Source: CAZSWS01 sp964610765
GTDB lineage: Bacteria; Bacteroidota; Bacteroidia; Bacteroidales; Tannerellaceae
Direction of reading: 5' to 3'
Length of the DNA stretch: 33,034 nucleotides
NCBI GenBank assembly: GCA_964610765.1
Contig: CAZSWS010000025.1
Coordinates: 1-33,034 of the forward strand
The number at the start of each line of letters is the position of its first letter. The stretch's first letter is position 1. The position numbers were made by a program, and so were the translations under genes. A model generated the notes under the pieces. It did not search any database and had not been told where the DNA came from. It saw only the letters and a program-made list of their open reading frames with translations. Shown here piece after piece: positions 1-9,083 of this stretch.

Positions 1-36
1 TTTCATATTCATAAAATTCTATAAGTAAAAGGTTAT

Positions 37-1515
37 TTAATCGATACTGTTTAATAGGTTTGTTTTTCCTTCATTAACTAGCTTAATAATCAACTCTCCA
101 AATAGTGTATTTTGCCAAGCGAACCAGGAACGTGTGAACTTTTCCGGATTGTCTTTATGAAATGATTCATGCATAAAACCAGTGTCGGCATCTGTATTAA
201 CCAGCATCTGAATGCAATCTTTGATTTCTTGATCATTAGTGCTTGTAAAGGCTTTCATCATGATGCTCATTGGCCACACCATGTTATAGCCTATATGAGG
301 CCCTCCAATTCCTTCTCCTGCTTTTCCTTTAAAAAAATAAGGATTGTTTTCACTCCATACAAAGCGACGAGTGTTTTGATAAATAGGGTCATTAACATCA
401 ACATCTCCTAAATATGCCATGGCTAAAAGGCTTGGCACATTAGCATCATCCATTAACATATGATTACCAAAACCATCTATTTCAAATGCATATATCTTTC
501 CAAAAGTAGGATGATCATATATTGCATATTGTTTTAAAGCATTTTCAACTTCTTTTGCTAACTGCAAACAATCATCAGCTAATTCCTGGTTTTTATTGGC
601 TATTTTTAGTATTTCTGCTGCTTTCCGAAGTGATGTAACAGCAAAGAAGTTAGACGGAACCAAAAATTGAAAAGTAGTAGCATCGTCTGACGGTCTAAAA
701 GAAGAAACAATCAGACCAACCGGTTTAACGGGTGCTCCTAGACCATCGTTATTTAATGTGTCAAGAGCGCGATCTGTCTTACGCCTAAAGCTATAAGGAC
801 CTACATCATTTTTTCGCTGTTGTTCTTTGAATGTTTTCAGTATGTTTTGGATGGCATTCAGCCATTGTTCATCAAAAACACTAGCATCTCCGGTAACTTT
901 CCAGTATTCATGTGCCAGACGAATTGGATAACACAAAGAATCTATTTCCCATTTGCGCTCATGTAATTCCGGCTTCATATCCGTTATATCGCTTTCCCAC
1001 ATATTGTCTTCCAAAATGGGACCATCATTAAATGCATTTGCATAAGGATCTAAATTGATTGAATAAAACTGACGATTAATAACTCCGGCCAACATCTTAC
1101 GCAATTCTTTATCTTTTTTGGCAAATTGAACATAAGGCCATACTTGAGCACCTGAATCACGTAGCCACATAGCTTCTATGTCACCAGTATAGACAAAGGT
1201 GTCTTCTTTTTCATCAATCATGCGAAAATGAACGGTAGTGTCTAGTGTATTAGGAAAACAGTTTTCGAACATCCAACGAAGTTTAGGATGCTTAATCAAT
1301 TTTTTTACACGCTTAATTTCTTTTTCTATAGCTTTTGATGTAAAAAGTCTATCTTCAATATCTGGTCGATTAGAAACCGTGTACTTATGTGTAGTTGCCA
1401 CTTTTGTGTTATCATTAACCAAGTGAAAAACATTGCTAAAAGCAAATGCTGTATTTCCTGAAATAAACAGGCTGATAATAATTAATACAGATTTGAGATT
1501 AAAATTTAAATTCAT
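37..1515 (-). CDS. GH125 exo-alpha-1,6-mannosidase, exported
   Basis: A 492-residue protein of glycoside hydrolase family 125 (formerly DUF1237), whose members remove terminal alpha-1,6-linked mannose from mannan or N-glycans. Visible family features are the N-terminal stretch with MWLRDSGAQVWPY, then WESDITD, then WEIDSLCYPIRLAHEYW (the Asp is the probable general acid), and GFMHESF near the C-terminus (the Glu is the probable catalytic base); the catalytic roles are assigned by family knowledge. The reading frame extends upstream to 1602, but I start at the ATG at 1515 because it yields a clean Sec signal peptide (MNLNFNLKS, a hydrophobic core, then AFA|FS) and leaves a 23-bp gap after the upstream GH76 stop. 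An export signal without a lipobox suggests a periplasmic enzyme. It is the second gene of a two-gene leftward unit with GH76, which fits sequential endo then exo attack on an alpha-1,6-mannan backbone. Confidence 0.9.
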   Translation of the reverse strand: MNLNFNLKSVLIIISLFISGNTAFAFSNVFHLVNDNTKVATTHKYTVSNRPDIEDRLFTSKAIEKEIKRVKKLIKHPKLRWMFENCFPNTLDTTVHFRMIDEKEDTFVYTGDIEAMWLRDSGAQVWPYVQFAKKDKELRKMLAGVINRQFYSINLDPYANAFNDGPILEDNMWESDITDMKPELHERKWEIDSLCYPIRLAHEYWKVTGDASVFDEQWLNAIQNILKTFKEQQRKNDVGPYSFRRKTDRALDTLNNDGLGAPVKPVGLIVSSFRPSDDATTFQFLVPSNFFAVTSLRKAAEILKIANKNQELADDCLQLAKEVENALKQYAIYDHPTFGKIYAFEIDGFGNHMLMDDANVPSLLAMAYLGDVDVNDPIYQNTRRFVWSENNPYFFKGKAGEGIGGPHIGYNMVWPMSIMMKAFTSTNDQEIKDCIQMLVNTDADTGFMHESFHKDNPEKFTRSWFAWQNTLFGELIIKLVNEGKTNLLNSID

Positions 1516-1538
1516 ATTAAGTGTGTTATAGATGTTTT

Positions 1539-2723
1539 TTAGTTGATGAAAAAAGAAAGACGTGCATACATTTCCACCATACCAGCTTGGGTTAACAACC
1601 ATTTTTTTTCGTCTTTTTTACTTCCAGTCCAATCGGTATGAAACAGTCCTTTCTTGTCGCGCATGTGTTCCCATGCAAAATCAAGGTTTTGCTTAAAGGA
1701 AATCAAATATTCAGTATTTTTATCTTGATGGTAGAGCTCTATATATCCTCTTAGCATTACAGCTATAAACCAAATATCTGTATTCTTTAATATACGCTGT
1801 CTTTCTTGCATATTATCTATATAGAAAAAGAAGTTATAGGCTGATTTAGCTATTTCTTTTGCCTCCTGCAAGTATAATTCATTGCTTGTTAATCGATAAA
1901 GTATGGAGGCTGCTTGTATCATTTGCCCACTGTTGTATGCATATTTAGTTGAATCAACAGTTCCTGATAGTTTTATATTGTCAAATATGAGCTTGTCTTC
2001 TTTATCTTGAAGATGTGATTTTGTCCACTCATATAATAATATTGCTTGATTAAGATAAGCAATATCGTTTGTACATTCATATAGTTTTAGAGCAAAAACA
2101 GAAGCAGGGGCGTTTGAGCAAGCATTCTTTGAAGATTTATTTTGCTCTACCCAATAAATACCCCCATTTAGCAAGTCGTCCGTTCCACTTTGAAGAAAGC
2201 GCCATATTGTTTGAGCCTTTTCCAGATAATATTTCTCTTTTGTAATGAGGTATAACGCAGTAAAGTCTAGACCCACCCAAATATTATCATCATAAAAACG
2301 ATCAGACAATGTGTTTTCTTTTTCCTTAATATATGATGAGTAAGCAGAAGGGGTTCTGGTTGAATCAAAATATTTCTCTAACCCAGGTAGTGATTCTTTT
2401 GTAATGTAAGTATAGGTTTTCTCGTCCTGATTTGCTTCATAGAGAGCAATAGTAGCAGAGAGAACTCCAGTGTAGGGCCATAAGTAAGCATACTTAATTT
2501 CTTTATTCGCTTTATTTTCTGATACTAAATAATTAGTTTCATAATTACAGTTATTAGGGTATGTTTCATACATTAAGTTATTAGTTTTTAAAGAATAGTA
2601 TTTATGTATAGAGTCAAGGGTTTGATTCGCTTTATTAATGTATGTATGGGAGTTATTCTTATCGTTAATAAGACAAGAAGTTAATAAAAAAAAGACTATT
2701 GAAGAATAAATGATGTTTTTCAT
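1539..2723 (-). CDS. GH76 endo-alpha-1,6-mannanase lipoprotein
   Basis: A 394-residue protein of glycoside hydrolase family 76, which cuts alpha-1,6-mannan backbones such as that of yeast cell-wall mannan. The N-terminus is a lipoprotein signal (MKNIIYSS, hydrophobic stretch, LLTSC with Cys17 as lipidation site). Family motifs: YLWPYTG near residue 80, YDDNIWVGLD at 144-153 carrying the tandem Asp pair (145/146) that is catalytic in GH76, the GGIYW segment near 187, and CSNAPASVFALKLY at 202-215. Length and (alpha/alpha)6-type helical repeats match the family. Residues after the lipid Cys are LINDKNNS; whether this acts as a surface-export signal is not certain. It is the first gene of the leftward unit, with a sigma-ABfr -7 box upstream. 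The divergent hybrid two-component regulator is its obvious candidate activator. Confidence 0.88.
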   Translation of the reverse strand: MKNIIYSSIVFFLLTSCLINDKNNSHTYINKANQTLDSIHKYYSLKTNNLMYETYPNNCNYETNYLVSENKANKEIKYAYLWPYTGVLSATIALYEANQDEKTYTYITKESLPGLEKYFDSTRTPSAYSSYIKEKENTLSDRFYDDNIWVGLDFTALYLITKEKYYLEKAQTIWRFLQSGTDDLLNGGIYWVEQNKSSKNACSNAPASVFALKLYECTNDIAYLNQAILLYEWTKSHLQDKEDKLIFDNIKLSGTVDSTKYAYNSGQMIQAASILYRLTSNELYLQEAKEIAKSAYNFFFYIDNMQERQRILKNTDIWFIAVMLRGYIELYHQDKNTEYLISFKQNLDFAWEHMRDKKGLFHTDWTGSKKDEKKWLLTQAGMVEMYARLSFFIN

Positions 2724-2747
2724 AATACATCTTTATAGGTGTTTGTG

Positions 2748-2755
2748 CAAATATA
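2748..2755 (-). promoter_or_regulatory. -7 element for the GH76-GH125 unit
   Basis: On the minus strand this reads TATATTTG, an exact match to the Bacteroidales -7 consensus TAnnTTTG, 24 bases before the GH76 start codon. I see no good TTTG -33 box at the usual 19-21 bp spacing, as expected for a promoter that needs an activator. Inference from consensus only. Confidence 0.5.
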
Positions 2756-2863
2756 GTCATGAACAAGTTAAGTTATAAAATCAAAATTTCATAAAATACA
2801 ACTAAGTCATATATATTTACTACCTTGTCAGTATTATTAACTGATATTATATGCGTTAAAACT

Positions 2864-2891
2864 AAAGCTTCGCGCTTTTACAGTATTTTTG
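2864..2891 (+). promoter_or_regulatory. Promoter region of the hybrid two-component gene, with hairpin in spacer
   Basis: TATTTTTG at 2884-2891 matches the -7 consensus TAnnTTTG and lies 31 bases before the ATG at 2923. Just upstream, at the place of the -33/-7 spacer, is an inverted repeat AAAGC-TTCGC-GCTTT (2864-2878). It could be a regulator site or a chance hairpin. No clear -33 TTTG is visible. Confidence 0.4.
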
Positions 2892-2922
2892 TTTATTAAA
2901 TAACCTGATAAAACTGTTTTTT

Positions 2923-5900
2923 ATGGTTTTGCATCTAAATGTAAACATTAGTGACAGGGCATCTTTTAGAAGAAAGCTACTGTTCCTTTCCTTATTTATG
3001 CTTGTTTTTATACCTCATTATGCATATAACCTGAGAAAAATAAATAATAGTGAAAATATATCTAATAATTCGATTACATCTTTATCACAAGATGCTAAAG
3101 GAATACTTTGGATTGGTACGTGTGATGGAATTAATGAATACAATGGTTATAGTATTGTTCCCTATCTGCCTCTTGAAGAAAAAGATTGTTTATCCGGAAG
3201 TTTAATTGATAAAATAACGAATGGTGGAGATGATATTTTATGGATACAAACATATCATGGTATTGATCGGTTTAATCAAGCTGATAAAACCATACAACGT
3301 TTTCATGAATTTAATCATATACTTTTTACAGCAAAAGATTCTAGTAATAACTTTTTTGTGATAAAAAACGATCATTATATTTTTTACTATGATAAAACGG
3401 TAGGTGATTTTAGGCGGATTAGTGTTCCAGAGCTTTTATTTGATAATGTTATTCACTTCTATGTGGAAGAAGATCACTTAGAGGTGGTTAAGTATGATGG
3501 GACTAGTCTGAACTATTCAATTATCGATGATGGTCATGGAGGCATATCATTAAAAGCACGGAATGGTTATCAGCATACCAAGTGTCTTAAATACTGTTTT
3601 CAGTCTGAAGCCGAACTACTCTTTATAGACGAGTCATATGACTTATTTATAATCAATGCGGAAAAACATCAAGCAACCTCATTGGTCAACCTTAAAACAT
3701 TGATATCTGAACATGGTGAAGTGTCTTCTGTAATAGTTTTTCAAGAAGACATATTTATTGGTTTTAAAACAAAAGGTCTATTTAGGTTGAGGAAGAACAT
3801 GGGGTACGTACCAGAACATATTTTGATTAGTAGTGGGATTTTCACCCTACTTAAAGATCAAAATCAAGATATTATATGGATTGGTACAGATGGACAAGGC
3901 GTGTTCTCATATACAAATGATTTATATACTATTCGTTCTGTTCCCTTAAAAAGCTTTACAAATCATATTAATCGTCCCATAAGGGCGTTACACCTAGATG
4001 AAAATGGTACACTTTGGTTAGGAAGTAAGGGTGACGGAATTATTAAAATATTTGATTACAATGCTAATAGTGATGTACTAGGGTTTAAAAAAGAATATAT
4101 TTCGGTAGATAATTCTAATTTGTCAGACAATTCCGTATATGCCATCAAAGAAAGTAGACATCCAATATTATGGCTTGGGACAGAAGATGGTTTAAACTAT
4201 TATTCTTATAAGACAAATCAGATTGAAAAAGTAGATTTAATATACAGCGGAACTCCTATTAAATATTTACACGATATATATGAGCAGGATTCAATTATTT
4301 GGCTGGCAAGTGTTGGAATGGGTGTTGTAAAGGCAGAACTAAAGTGGGAGCTTGATAAACCAAGGCTAAAGGTTATTGATGTATTTGTTATTGATGATGG
4401 TAAAATGTCTTCAAATTACTTTTATTCCATTTTACCGAATGAGCATATCCTTCTAGCTGCAAACAGGGGCTCTGGACTGTTTTTTTTAGATACAGAAACT
4501 AATATGCTTTCAAATCAGGTATTTAAAGACAATATGCTTAATGAAATTTATTCAATAGCTAAAGATGGGAAGAATAAGTATTTGATAGGGACTGCCTTTG
4601 GTTTAATTGAATATGAAGAAAGTGAAAAGTATAAAACATATAATAAGATATCCGGATTTCCCAATAATATAATTCATAGCATACTTAAAGAAGACGATAC
4701 TAGCTTTTGGTTAAGCACAAACAATGGTGTAGTAAAATATAACAGTAAAAATAATACTTTTCGAAATTATAATCATTTAGATGGTCTAGAGGTTAGTGAG
4801 TTTTCTGATGGAGCCTCATTTAAAGATTCTTTAACAGGAAATATGTACTTTGGAGGCATTAATGGTTTTGTTTGTATCGTGAAAAACAAAGACTATGTCC
4901 CTAATGACTATACTCCTTATTTTTATTATGATAATTTGATTATAAAAGGAGAAAAGGTTAATATAAACGATTTTCTTCAAGAAAAAAAAGGAGTTAAAAT
5001 ATTGAATTTAGATTATAAACAAAACTTTTTTTCATTCAGCTTTAATATTAGAGATTATTTAAACATAAACAACTATAGCTATCAATATAAGTTTGAAGGC
5101 ATAAACGACTCTTGGGTTGATAACGGTTATTCTAATACGCTGAACATGACTAATTTTTCCCCAGGAGAATATGTTTTGTTAGCTAAATACCGGGACTTGT
5201 CTACACTTAATGATAGTGAAATATTTACGATAAAAATAAAGATACACCCCCCTTGGTACCAAACATCTTTAGCTTATGCAGCTTATCTTTTAGTTATTTT
5301 ACTTCTGACTTTAGTAATTGTACGTAGTCTTAAAATTCGTATGAAGAAAAAGAGAAGAAGGAGAAGAAGAGTTATTGAGCAAAAGCATAAAGAGGAAATG
5401 TATGAATCTAAATTAAGATTTTTCACTAATATAGCACATGAGTTTTGTACGCCATTAACACTTATTTATGGACCTTGTAGTAAAATGCTCAATAATAAAA
5501 AGATAGATGCATCAACAATCAAATATGCAACAATCATTCAACAAAATGCTGAGCGACTTAATTCATTAATACAAGACTTGATTGATTTTAGAAAAATTGA
5601 AAAAGGATATAAGCAGCCTGTCATTGAATCTGTAAATATTACAGATATAATCAATCAGTTATGTATCTCTTTTTCGGATTTATCAGAATCACAAAATATA
5701 CAACTTTACATTTATGCTCCGAATCATTTTATATGGAATAGTGATAAAGAGTTTTTAGTGACAATTATTACCAATCTTTTATCTAATGCTTTTAAATATA
5801 GTGAGATTGGCTCTTCAGTTCAAATCAAGGCGGAAAAGGTAAATGCAGAAGCACATATCACTATTTCGAATTTCGGTAAAGGAATAAAACAAGAAGATAT

Positions 5901-6987
5901 AGATAAAATTTTTGACAGATATAGTATTTTAGATGATTTTGAAAACCAGCAAAATGGAATTTCCACATCTAGAAATGGTTTAGGATTAGCTATTTCCAAT
6001 AATATGGTTATCCAACTGGGAGGGGAAATTGTCGTAACGAGTGTGCGTAATGAGTGGACTAACTTTATTGTTAAATTACCGCAAAAAGAAATTGAAAAAG
6101 AGTCAGCGGCTATTCATAGGTCAACCCCAATAACATCCCCCCAAACAATTAGCTTAAATAATATTTTGTTTGAAATAAAGCAAGATAACTTTAATGATAA
6201 TAAGCCTACCTTGTTAGTTGTAGATGATGAGGTAGAGATATTATGGTTAATTAAAGAGATTTTCATAGAGGAATTTAATGTTTTTACTTGTAATAAAGCT
6301 TCAGAAGCTTTGAAAATCCTGAATGATTCTCACCCTGATATTATTTTATGTGATATTAATATGCCTGAAATGGATGGAATCGCTCTAATGAAAGAAGTGA
6401 AAAGTAATTCTGAACAATCGCATATTCCTTTTATTTTAATTTCGGGAGATCATGATATGGAAAAGCAGCTCGAAGGTATGGATGCAGGGGCTGAACTTTA
6501 TATAGTCAAACCATTTAACTCTGATTATATTTTAGCAACCATCAAACGCATAATCTCAAGGAAAAATACGCTGAAAAAATATTTTGAATCACCTATAAGT
6601 GCCTTTGATCTTTATAAAGGAAAGCTCAAACATAAAGATCACAAGAAGTTTGTATATGAAATTATATGCTTTATTGATAAAAACATTAAAAATAAAGATT
6701 TGTCTGCTAATTTCATCGCTTCGTCTATGAATATGAGTTATAGAAGTTTACACCGTAAGCTAAAAGAGATCGATGATAATCTAAACTTATCTAGCATGAT
6801 TCGAGATTGTAGACTACATGTTTCTAAAGATTTATTGATAAAAACAAAACTAACCATTGATGAAGTAGCTTTTGAATCAGGATTTAACAATAGAGTCAGT
6901 TTTTTTAAAGCTTTCTCAAAACAGTTTAACATGACACCTGGGGCATACAGAGATGAGAAGCAAAATGAAGTAAAATCGATTGGCTAA
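2923..6987 (+). CDS. Hybrid two-component system sensor/regulator (HTCS), likely alpha-mannan responsive
   Basis: A 1354-residue one-protein signalling system of the Bacteroides HTCS type. Order of parts: N-terminal hydrophobic segment (about 18-37); two periplasmic beta-propellers with reg_prop repeats such as GILWIGTCDGI, DIIWIGTDGQGV, GTLWLGSKGDGI, PILWLGTEDGL and SFWLSTNNGV; a Y_Y_Y domain with YQYKFEGINDSW (about 720); one membrane helix (about 780-800) followed by a very basic stretch; HisKA with phospho-acceptor His839; HATPase with N-box TNLLSNAFKYS and G2 box RNGLGLAI; a receiver domain with Asp1144 in CDINMPEMDG and the conserved Lys in VKPF; and a C-terminal AraC-type HTH (about 1245-1350). 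The H-box reads HEFCTPLT (Cys where Arg is usual) and the G1 box reads NFGKG (Asn where Asp is usual in kinases). Divergence from GH76-GH125 suggests that it senses mannan oligosaccharides and activates that unit. Confidence 0.93.
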   Translation: MVLHLNVNISDRASFRRKLLFLSLFMLVFIPHYAYNLRKINNSENISNNSITSLSQDAKGILWIGTCDGINEYNGYSIVPYLPLEEKDCLSGSLIDKITNGGDDILWIQTYHGIDRFNQADKTIQRFHEFNHILFTAKDSSNNFFVIKNDHYIFYYDKTVGDFRRISVPELLFDNVIHFYVEEDHLEVVKYDGTSLNYSIIDDGHGGISLKARNGYQHTKCLKYCFQSEAELLFIDESYDLFIINAEKHQATSLVNLKTLISEHGEVSSVIVFQEDIFIGFKTKGLFRLRKNMGYVPEHILISSGIFTLLKDQNQDIIWIGTDGQGVFSYTNDLYTIRSVPLKSFTNHINRPIRALHLDENGTLWLGSKGDGIIKIFDYNANSDVLGFKKEYISVDNSNLSDNSVYAIKESRHPILWLGTEDGLNYYSYKTNQIEKVDLIYSGTPIKYLHDIYEQDSIIWLASVGMGVVKAELKWELDKPRLKVIDVFVIDDGKMSSNYFYSILPNEHILLAANRGSGLFFLDTETNMLSNQVFKDNMLNEIYSIAKDGKNKYLIGTAFGLIEYEESEKYKTYNKISGFPNNIIHSILKEDDTSFWLSTNNGVVKYNSKNNTFRNYNHLDGLEVSEFSDGASFKDSLTGNMYFGGINGFVCIVKNKDYVPNDYTPYFYYDNLIIKGEKVNINDFLQEKKGVKILNLDYKQNFFSFSFNIRDYLNINNYSYQYKFEGINDSWVDNGYSNTLNMTNFSPGEYVLLAKYRDLSTLNDSEIFTIKIKIHPPWYQTSLAYAAYLLVILLLTLVIVRSLKIRMKKKRRRRRRVIEQKHKEEMYESKLRFFTNIAHEFCTPLTLIYGPCSKMLNNKKIDASTIKYATIIQQNAERLNSLIQDLIDFRKIEKGYKQPVIESVNITDIINQLCISFSDLSESQNIQLYIYAPNHFIWNSDKEFLVTIITNLLSNAFKYSEIGSSVQIKAEKVNAEAHITISNFGKGIKQEDIDKIFDRYSILDDFENQQNGISTSRNGLGLAISNNMVIQLGGEIVVTSVRNEWTNFIVKLPQKEIEKESAAIHRSTPITSPQTISLNNILFEIKQDNFNDNKPTLLVVDDEVEILWLIKEIFIEEFNVFTCNKASEALKILNDSHPDIILCDINMPEMDGIALMKEVKSNSEQSHIPFILISGDHDMEKQLEGMDAGAELYIVKPFNSDYILATIKRIISRKNTLKKYFESPISAFDLYKGKLKHKDHKKFVYEIICFIDKNIKNKDLSANFIASSMNMSYRSLHRKLKEIDDNLNLSSMIRDCRLHVSKDLLIKTKLTIDEVAFESGFNNRVSFFKAFSKQFNMTPGAYRDEKQNEVKSIG

Positions 6988-7443
6988 AAATACCGACTTT
7001 CCCCTTATATATTTATGGCATCAAAACTAATGAGCGTTTTTATGTTTCGTTATTTTTATCTATTAGATAAATACTCATATGAGTCAAGTGTTTTATGCAT
7101 ATTTGGAGTTATTCCAAAATTGATTTTTATCGATTTAGAAAAAAGAAAATAGAGAATGGCTTTTATTATAAAGAGGTTAGCATGATTTATTAAATGAACG
7201 CTTCTTATTTGCTTCAATTTTATTGAAAGACTTACTTTGTTCATTTGATGCATGATTGAAGGTTCTGTTTAATATATGATTCTATGTTTCAATTAATTAT
7301 GACTAATCGGTTAACAATCAATGCAATGATGAATTGACTCTTTCTCATCGATTTTATCTGTTTTTATATTAAAAGATTATTAGCAATATTTGTATGAAAT
7401 ACTATTGAAACGATGATGTTCTAGATAAAATTACATTCTGAAG
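6988..7443. other. Long AT-rich intergenic region upstream of dnaA
   Basis: 456 bases without a credible gene. It contains a perfect 12-bp palindrome ACTCATATGAGT (7073-7084), a small inverted repeat TTTGGA-GTTAT-TCCAAA (7102-7118), and a possible dnaA -7 box near the right end. There is no good intrinsic terminator after the HTCS gene, no run of DnaA boxes, and no tRNA. A 65-codon minus-strand frame at 7056-7253 has no recognisable features and is treated as chance. Confidence 0.6.
7385..7392 (+). promoter_or_regulatory. Possible dnaA -7 element
   Basis: AATATTTG differs at one position from TAnnTTTG and lies 51 bases before the dnaA start. A T-rich stretch (TTTT at 7361-7364) sits at about the correct distance for a degenerate -33 box. 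Weak consensus evidence only. Confidence 0.28.
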
Positions 7444-8835
7444 ATGAGAGATTACAAAGAATTATGGGGGCAATGTCTTAAAGTCATTAAAGATATTGTT
7501 CCTGAGGCTGCTTTTACTACTTGGTTTTTACCTATAGTACCTGTGTCGTATGAAGATAAAAAAATCACGATAGAGGTACCTAGCCAGTTTTTTTATGAAT
7601 ATCTGGAGGAAAAATATATCAATGTACTTAAGGTGACTCTATTGCGTGTTTTTGGAGAAGGTACTAACTTAAACTATCGAGTAGTAGTGGACAGAAGCTC
7701 TGGTGGGACTGTGGATTATCCTGCTGAAGAATCGTCTATGGCTATACCAAAGAAAAATACCCCTAATCGTGTAACTGTTCAAAATCCTTTTGAAACAGTT
7801 GCGGTAAGAGATTTAAATTCAAACCTTAATCCACAGTATAATTTCAACAACTTTATTGAGGGAGTTAGCAACCGTTTGGCAAGAACAGCTGGAGAAACTG
7901 TTGCTCAAAACCCGGGTAAAACCGCTTTTAATCCACTATTCATTTATGGACCTTCCGGTGTAGGAAAAACACATTTATGCCATGCTATTGGTATTAGAAT
8001 TAAAGAGCTTCATCCAGAGAAGAGTGTTCTATATGTTTCTTCCCATTTATTTAAAGTGCAATTTACTGATGCTGTGAGAAGGCATTCAGCCAATGATTTT
8101 CTCAATTTTTATCAAAACATTGATGTGCTGATTTTGGATGATATTCAAGAATTGATAGGAATGACCGGTACTTTAAATACATTTTTTCATATATTTAATC
8201 ACTTGCACAACCTTAACAAGCAATTGATATTAACTTCGGACCAACCCCCTGTTAATATGCAAGGGTTAGAAGAACGATTAATTACTCGGTTGAAATGGGG
8301 GTTAACTGCTGAACTTCAGCGACCAGATATGGAGTTGAGAAGAAAAATACTAAGAGGGAAAATTGAACATGAAGGAATTGTAATTCCTGAAGAGGTGTTT
8401 GACTATATCGCTGAAAATGTTACAGGAAATATACGTGATTTAGAGGGCATTTTAGTGTCGTTAATGGCTAACTCAGTTATCAACAACAAAGATATTGATT
8501 TGCCGCTAACTAAAAGGGTTGTCAGTCAAGCTATACGAATTGAAAAAAAGGTCTTGTCTATTCAAGATATCCAAAAAGTGGTATGTGACTATTTTCAGGT
8601 TGAAGAGTCAGTGATGTTGTCTAAAACAAGAAAAAGAGAAATTGTGCAAGCGAGACAAGTTACTATGTTTTTAGCTAAGAAATATACCAACAATTCATTC
8701 TCTCGCATTGGTGCAATTGTAGGTAGAAAAGACCATGCAACCGTTTTACATGCATGTAAAACGATACAAGATCAGATTGATGTCAACGAATCTTTCAGAA
8801 CAAACATAAAAGAGATAGAAAACAAACTGCTGTAA
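7444..8835 (+). CDS. dnaA: Chromosomal replication initiator DnaA
   Basis: A 463-residue DnaA, the AAA+ ATPase that binds DnaA boxes and opens the origin. Domain I covers about residues 1-80 (LWGQCLKVIKDIVPEAAFTTWF). A variable linker follows (about 85-125). The AAA+ core has Walker A GPSGVGKT at 169-176, Walker B VLILDDIQ, and RLITRLKWGL as the arginine-finger region. Domain IV ends with the DNA-binding signature GRKDHATVLHACK. Length is normal for the Bacteroidetes form. The segment after Walker B reads GMTGTLNTFFHIF; from memory Bacteroides DnaA usually has a TKTQNT-like sequence here, so this is a modest divergence. It appears to be a single-gene unit, closed by its own terminator, followed by nrdJ on the same strand. 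No origin-like cluster of DnaA boxes is visible beside it. Confidence 0.97.
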   Translation: MRDYKELWGQCLKVIKDIVPEAAFTTWFLPIVPVSYEDKKITIEVPSQFFYEYLEEKYINVLKVTLLRVFGEGTNLNYRVVVDRSSGGTVDYPAEESSMAIPKKNTPNRVTVQNPFETVAVRDLNSNLNPQYNFNNFIEGVSNRLARTAGETVAQNPGKTAFNPLFIYGPSGVGKTHLCHAIGIRIKELHPEKSVLYVSSHLFKVQFTDAVRRHSANDFLNFYQNIDVLILDDIQELIGMTGTLNTFFHIFNHLHNLNKQLILTSDQPPVNMQGLEERLITRLKWGLTAELQRPDMELRRKILRGKIEHEGIVIPEEVFDYIAENVTGNIRDLEGILVSLMANSVINNKDIDLPLTKRVVSQAIRIEKKVLSIQDIQKVVCDYFQVEESVMLSKTRKREIVQARQVTMFLAKKYTNNSFSRIGAIVGRKDHATVLHACKTIQDQIDVNESFRTNIKEIENKLL

Positions 8836-8857
8836 TACGGTCGTTTTATTAAGTTGG

Positions 8858-8891
8858 AAAGAGATTTTGCAATGTGCAAAATCTCTTTTTT
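8858..8891 (+). terminator. Intrinsic terminator of dnaA
   Basis: Perfect 14-bp inverted repeat AAAGAGATTTTGCA (8858-8871), 3-base loop, TGCAAAATCTCTTT (8875-8888), running into a T tract to 8891, 23 bases after the dnaA stop. Confidence 0.9.
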
Positions 8892-9024
8892 GCTAACCGT
8901 GTATTCATTACGATTTAAAATTTGGAAAACTTCTATCCTTTCGTGTTTTTATAAATATCTAATAATCATTTGTTTAATTTTTTATTTAGAAAACTGTTGA
9001 TAACTATTTTTATTTATCCTTGTT

Positions 9025-9060
9025 TATTCTTGCACATTTAGGAAACAATATCTAATATTG
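9025..9060 (+). promoter_or_regulatory. Candidate nrdJ promoter and palindromic site
   Basis: TATTCTTG (9025-9032) has one mismatch to TAnnTTTG. Just downstream, in what would be the 5' UTR, is the inverted repeat CAATAT-CTA-ATATTG (9046-9060), ending 23 bases before the nrdJ ATG. It loosely resembles an NrdR box (acaCwAtATaTwGtgt), but its arms are 15 rather than 16 bp apart end to end and no second box is seen. A DnaA-box-like TGTTGATAA lies at 8995-9003. Confidence 0.3.
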
Positions 9061-9083
9061 CATTTGAAATAAAACTCCACCTT

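Noticed and set aside
1516..1602. Upstream extension of the GH125 gene overlapping GH76
   Set aside because: It would bury the signal peptide behind 29 unrelated residues; the ATG at 1515 gives a normal exported protein.
7073..7084. Perfect palindrome ACTCATATGAGT
   Set aside because: A 12-bp palindrome is expected several times by chance in a window of this size, and there is no repeated copy nearby.
7056..7253. 65-codon reading frame on the minus strand between the HTCS gene and dnaA
   Set aside because: No recognisable domain, signal or promoter; composition looks like translated AT-rich intergenic DNA.
6988..7443. Possible replication origin next to dnaA
   Set aside because: No cluster of TTATCCACA-type boxes and no clear unwinding element beyond general AT richness; dnaA is often not next to oriC in this group.
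8836..9083. Cobalamin riboswitch upstream of the B12-dependent reductase
   Set aside because: The region is mostly terminator and AT-rich sequence; no B12-box-like conserved segment was found and the leader is too short.
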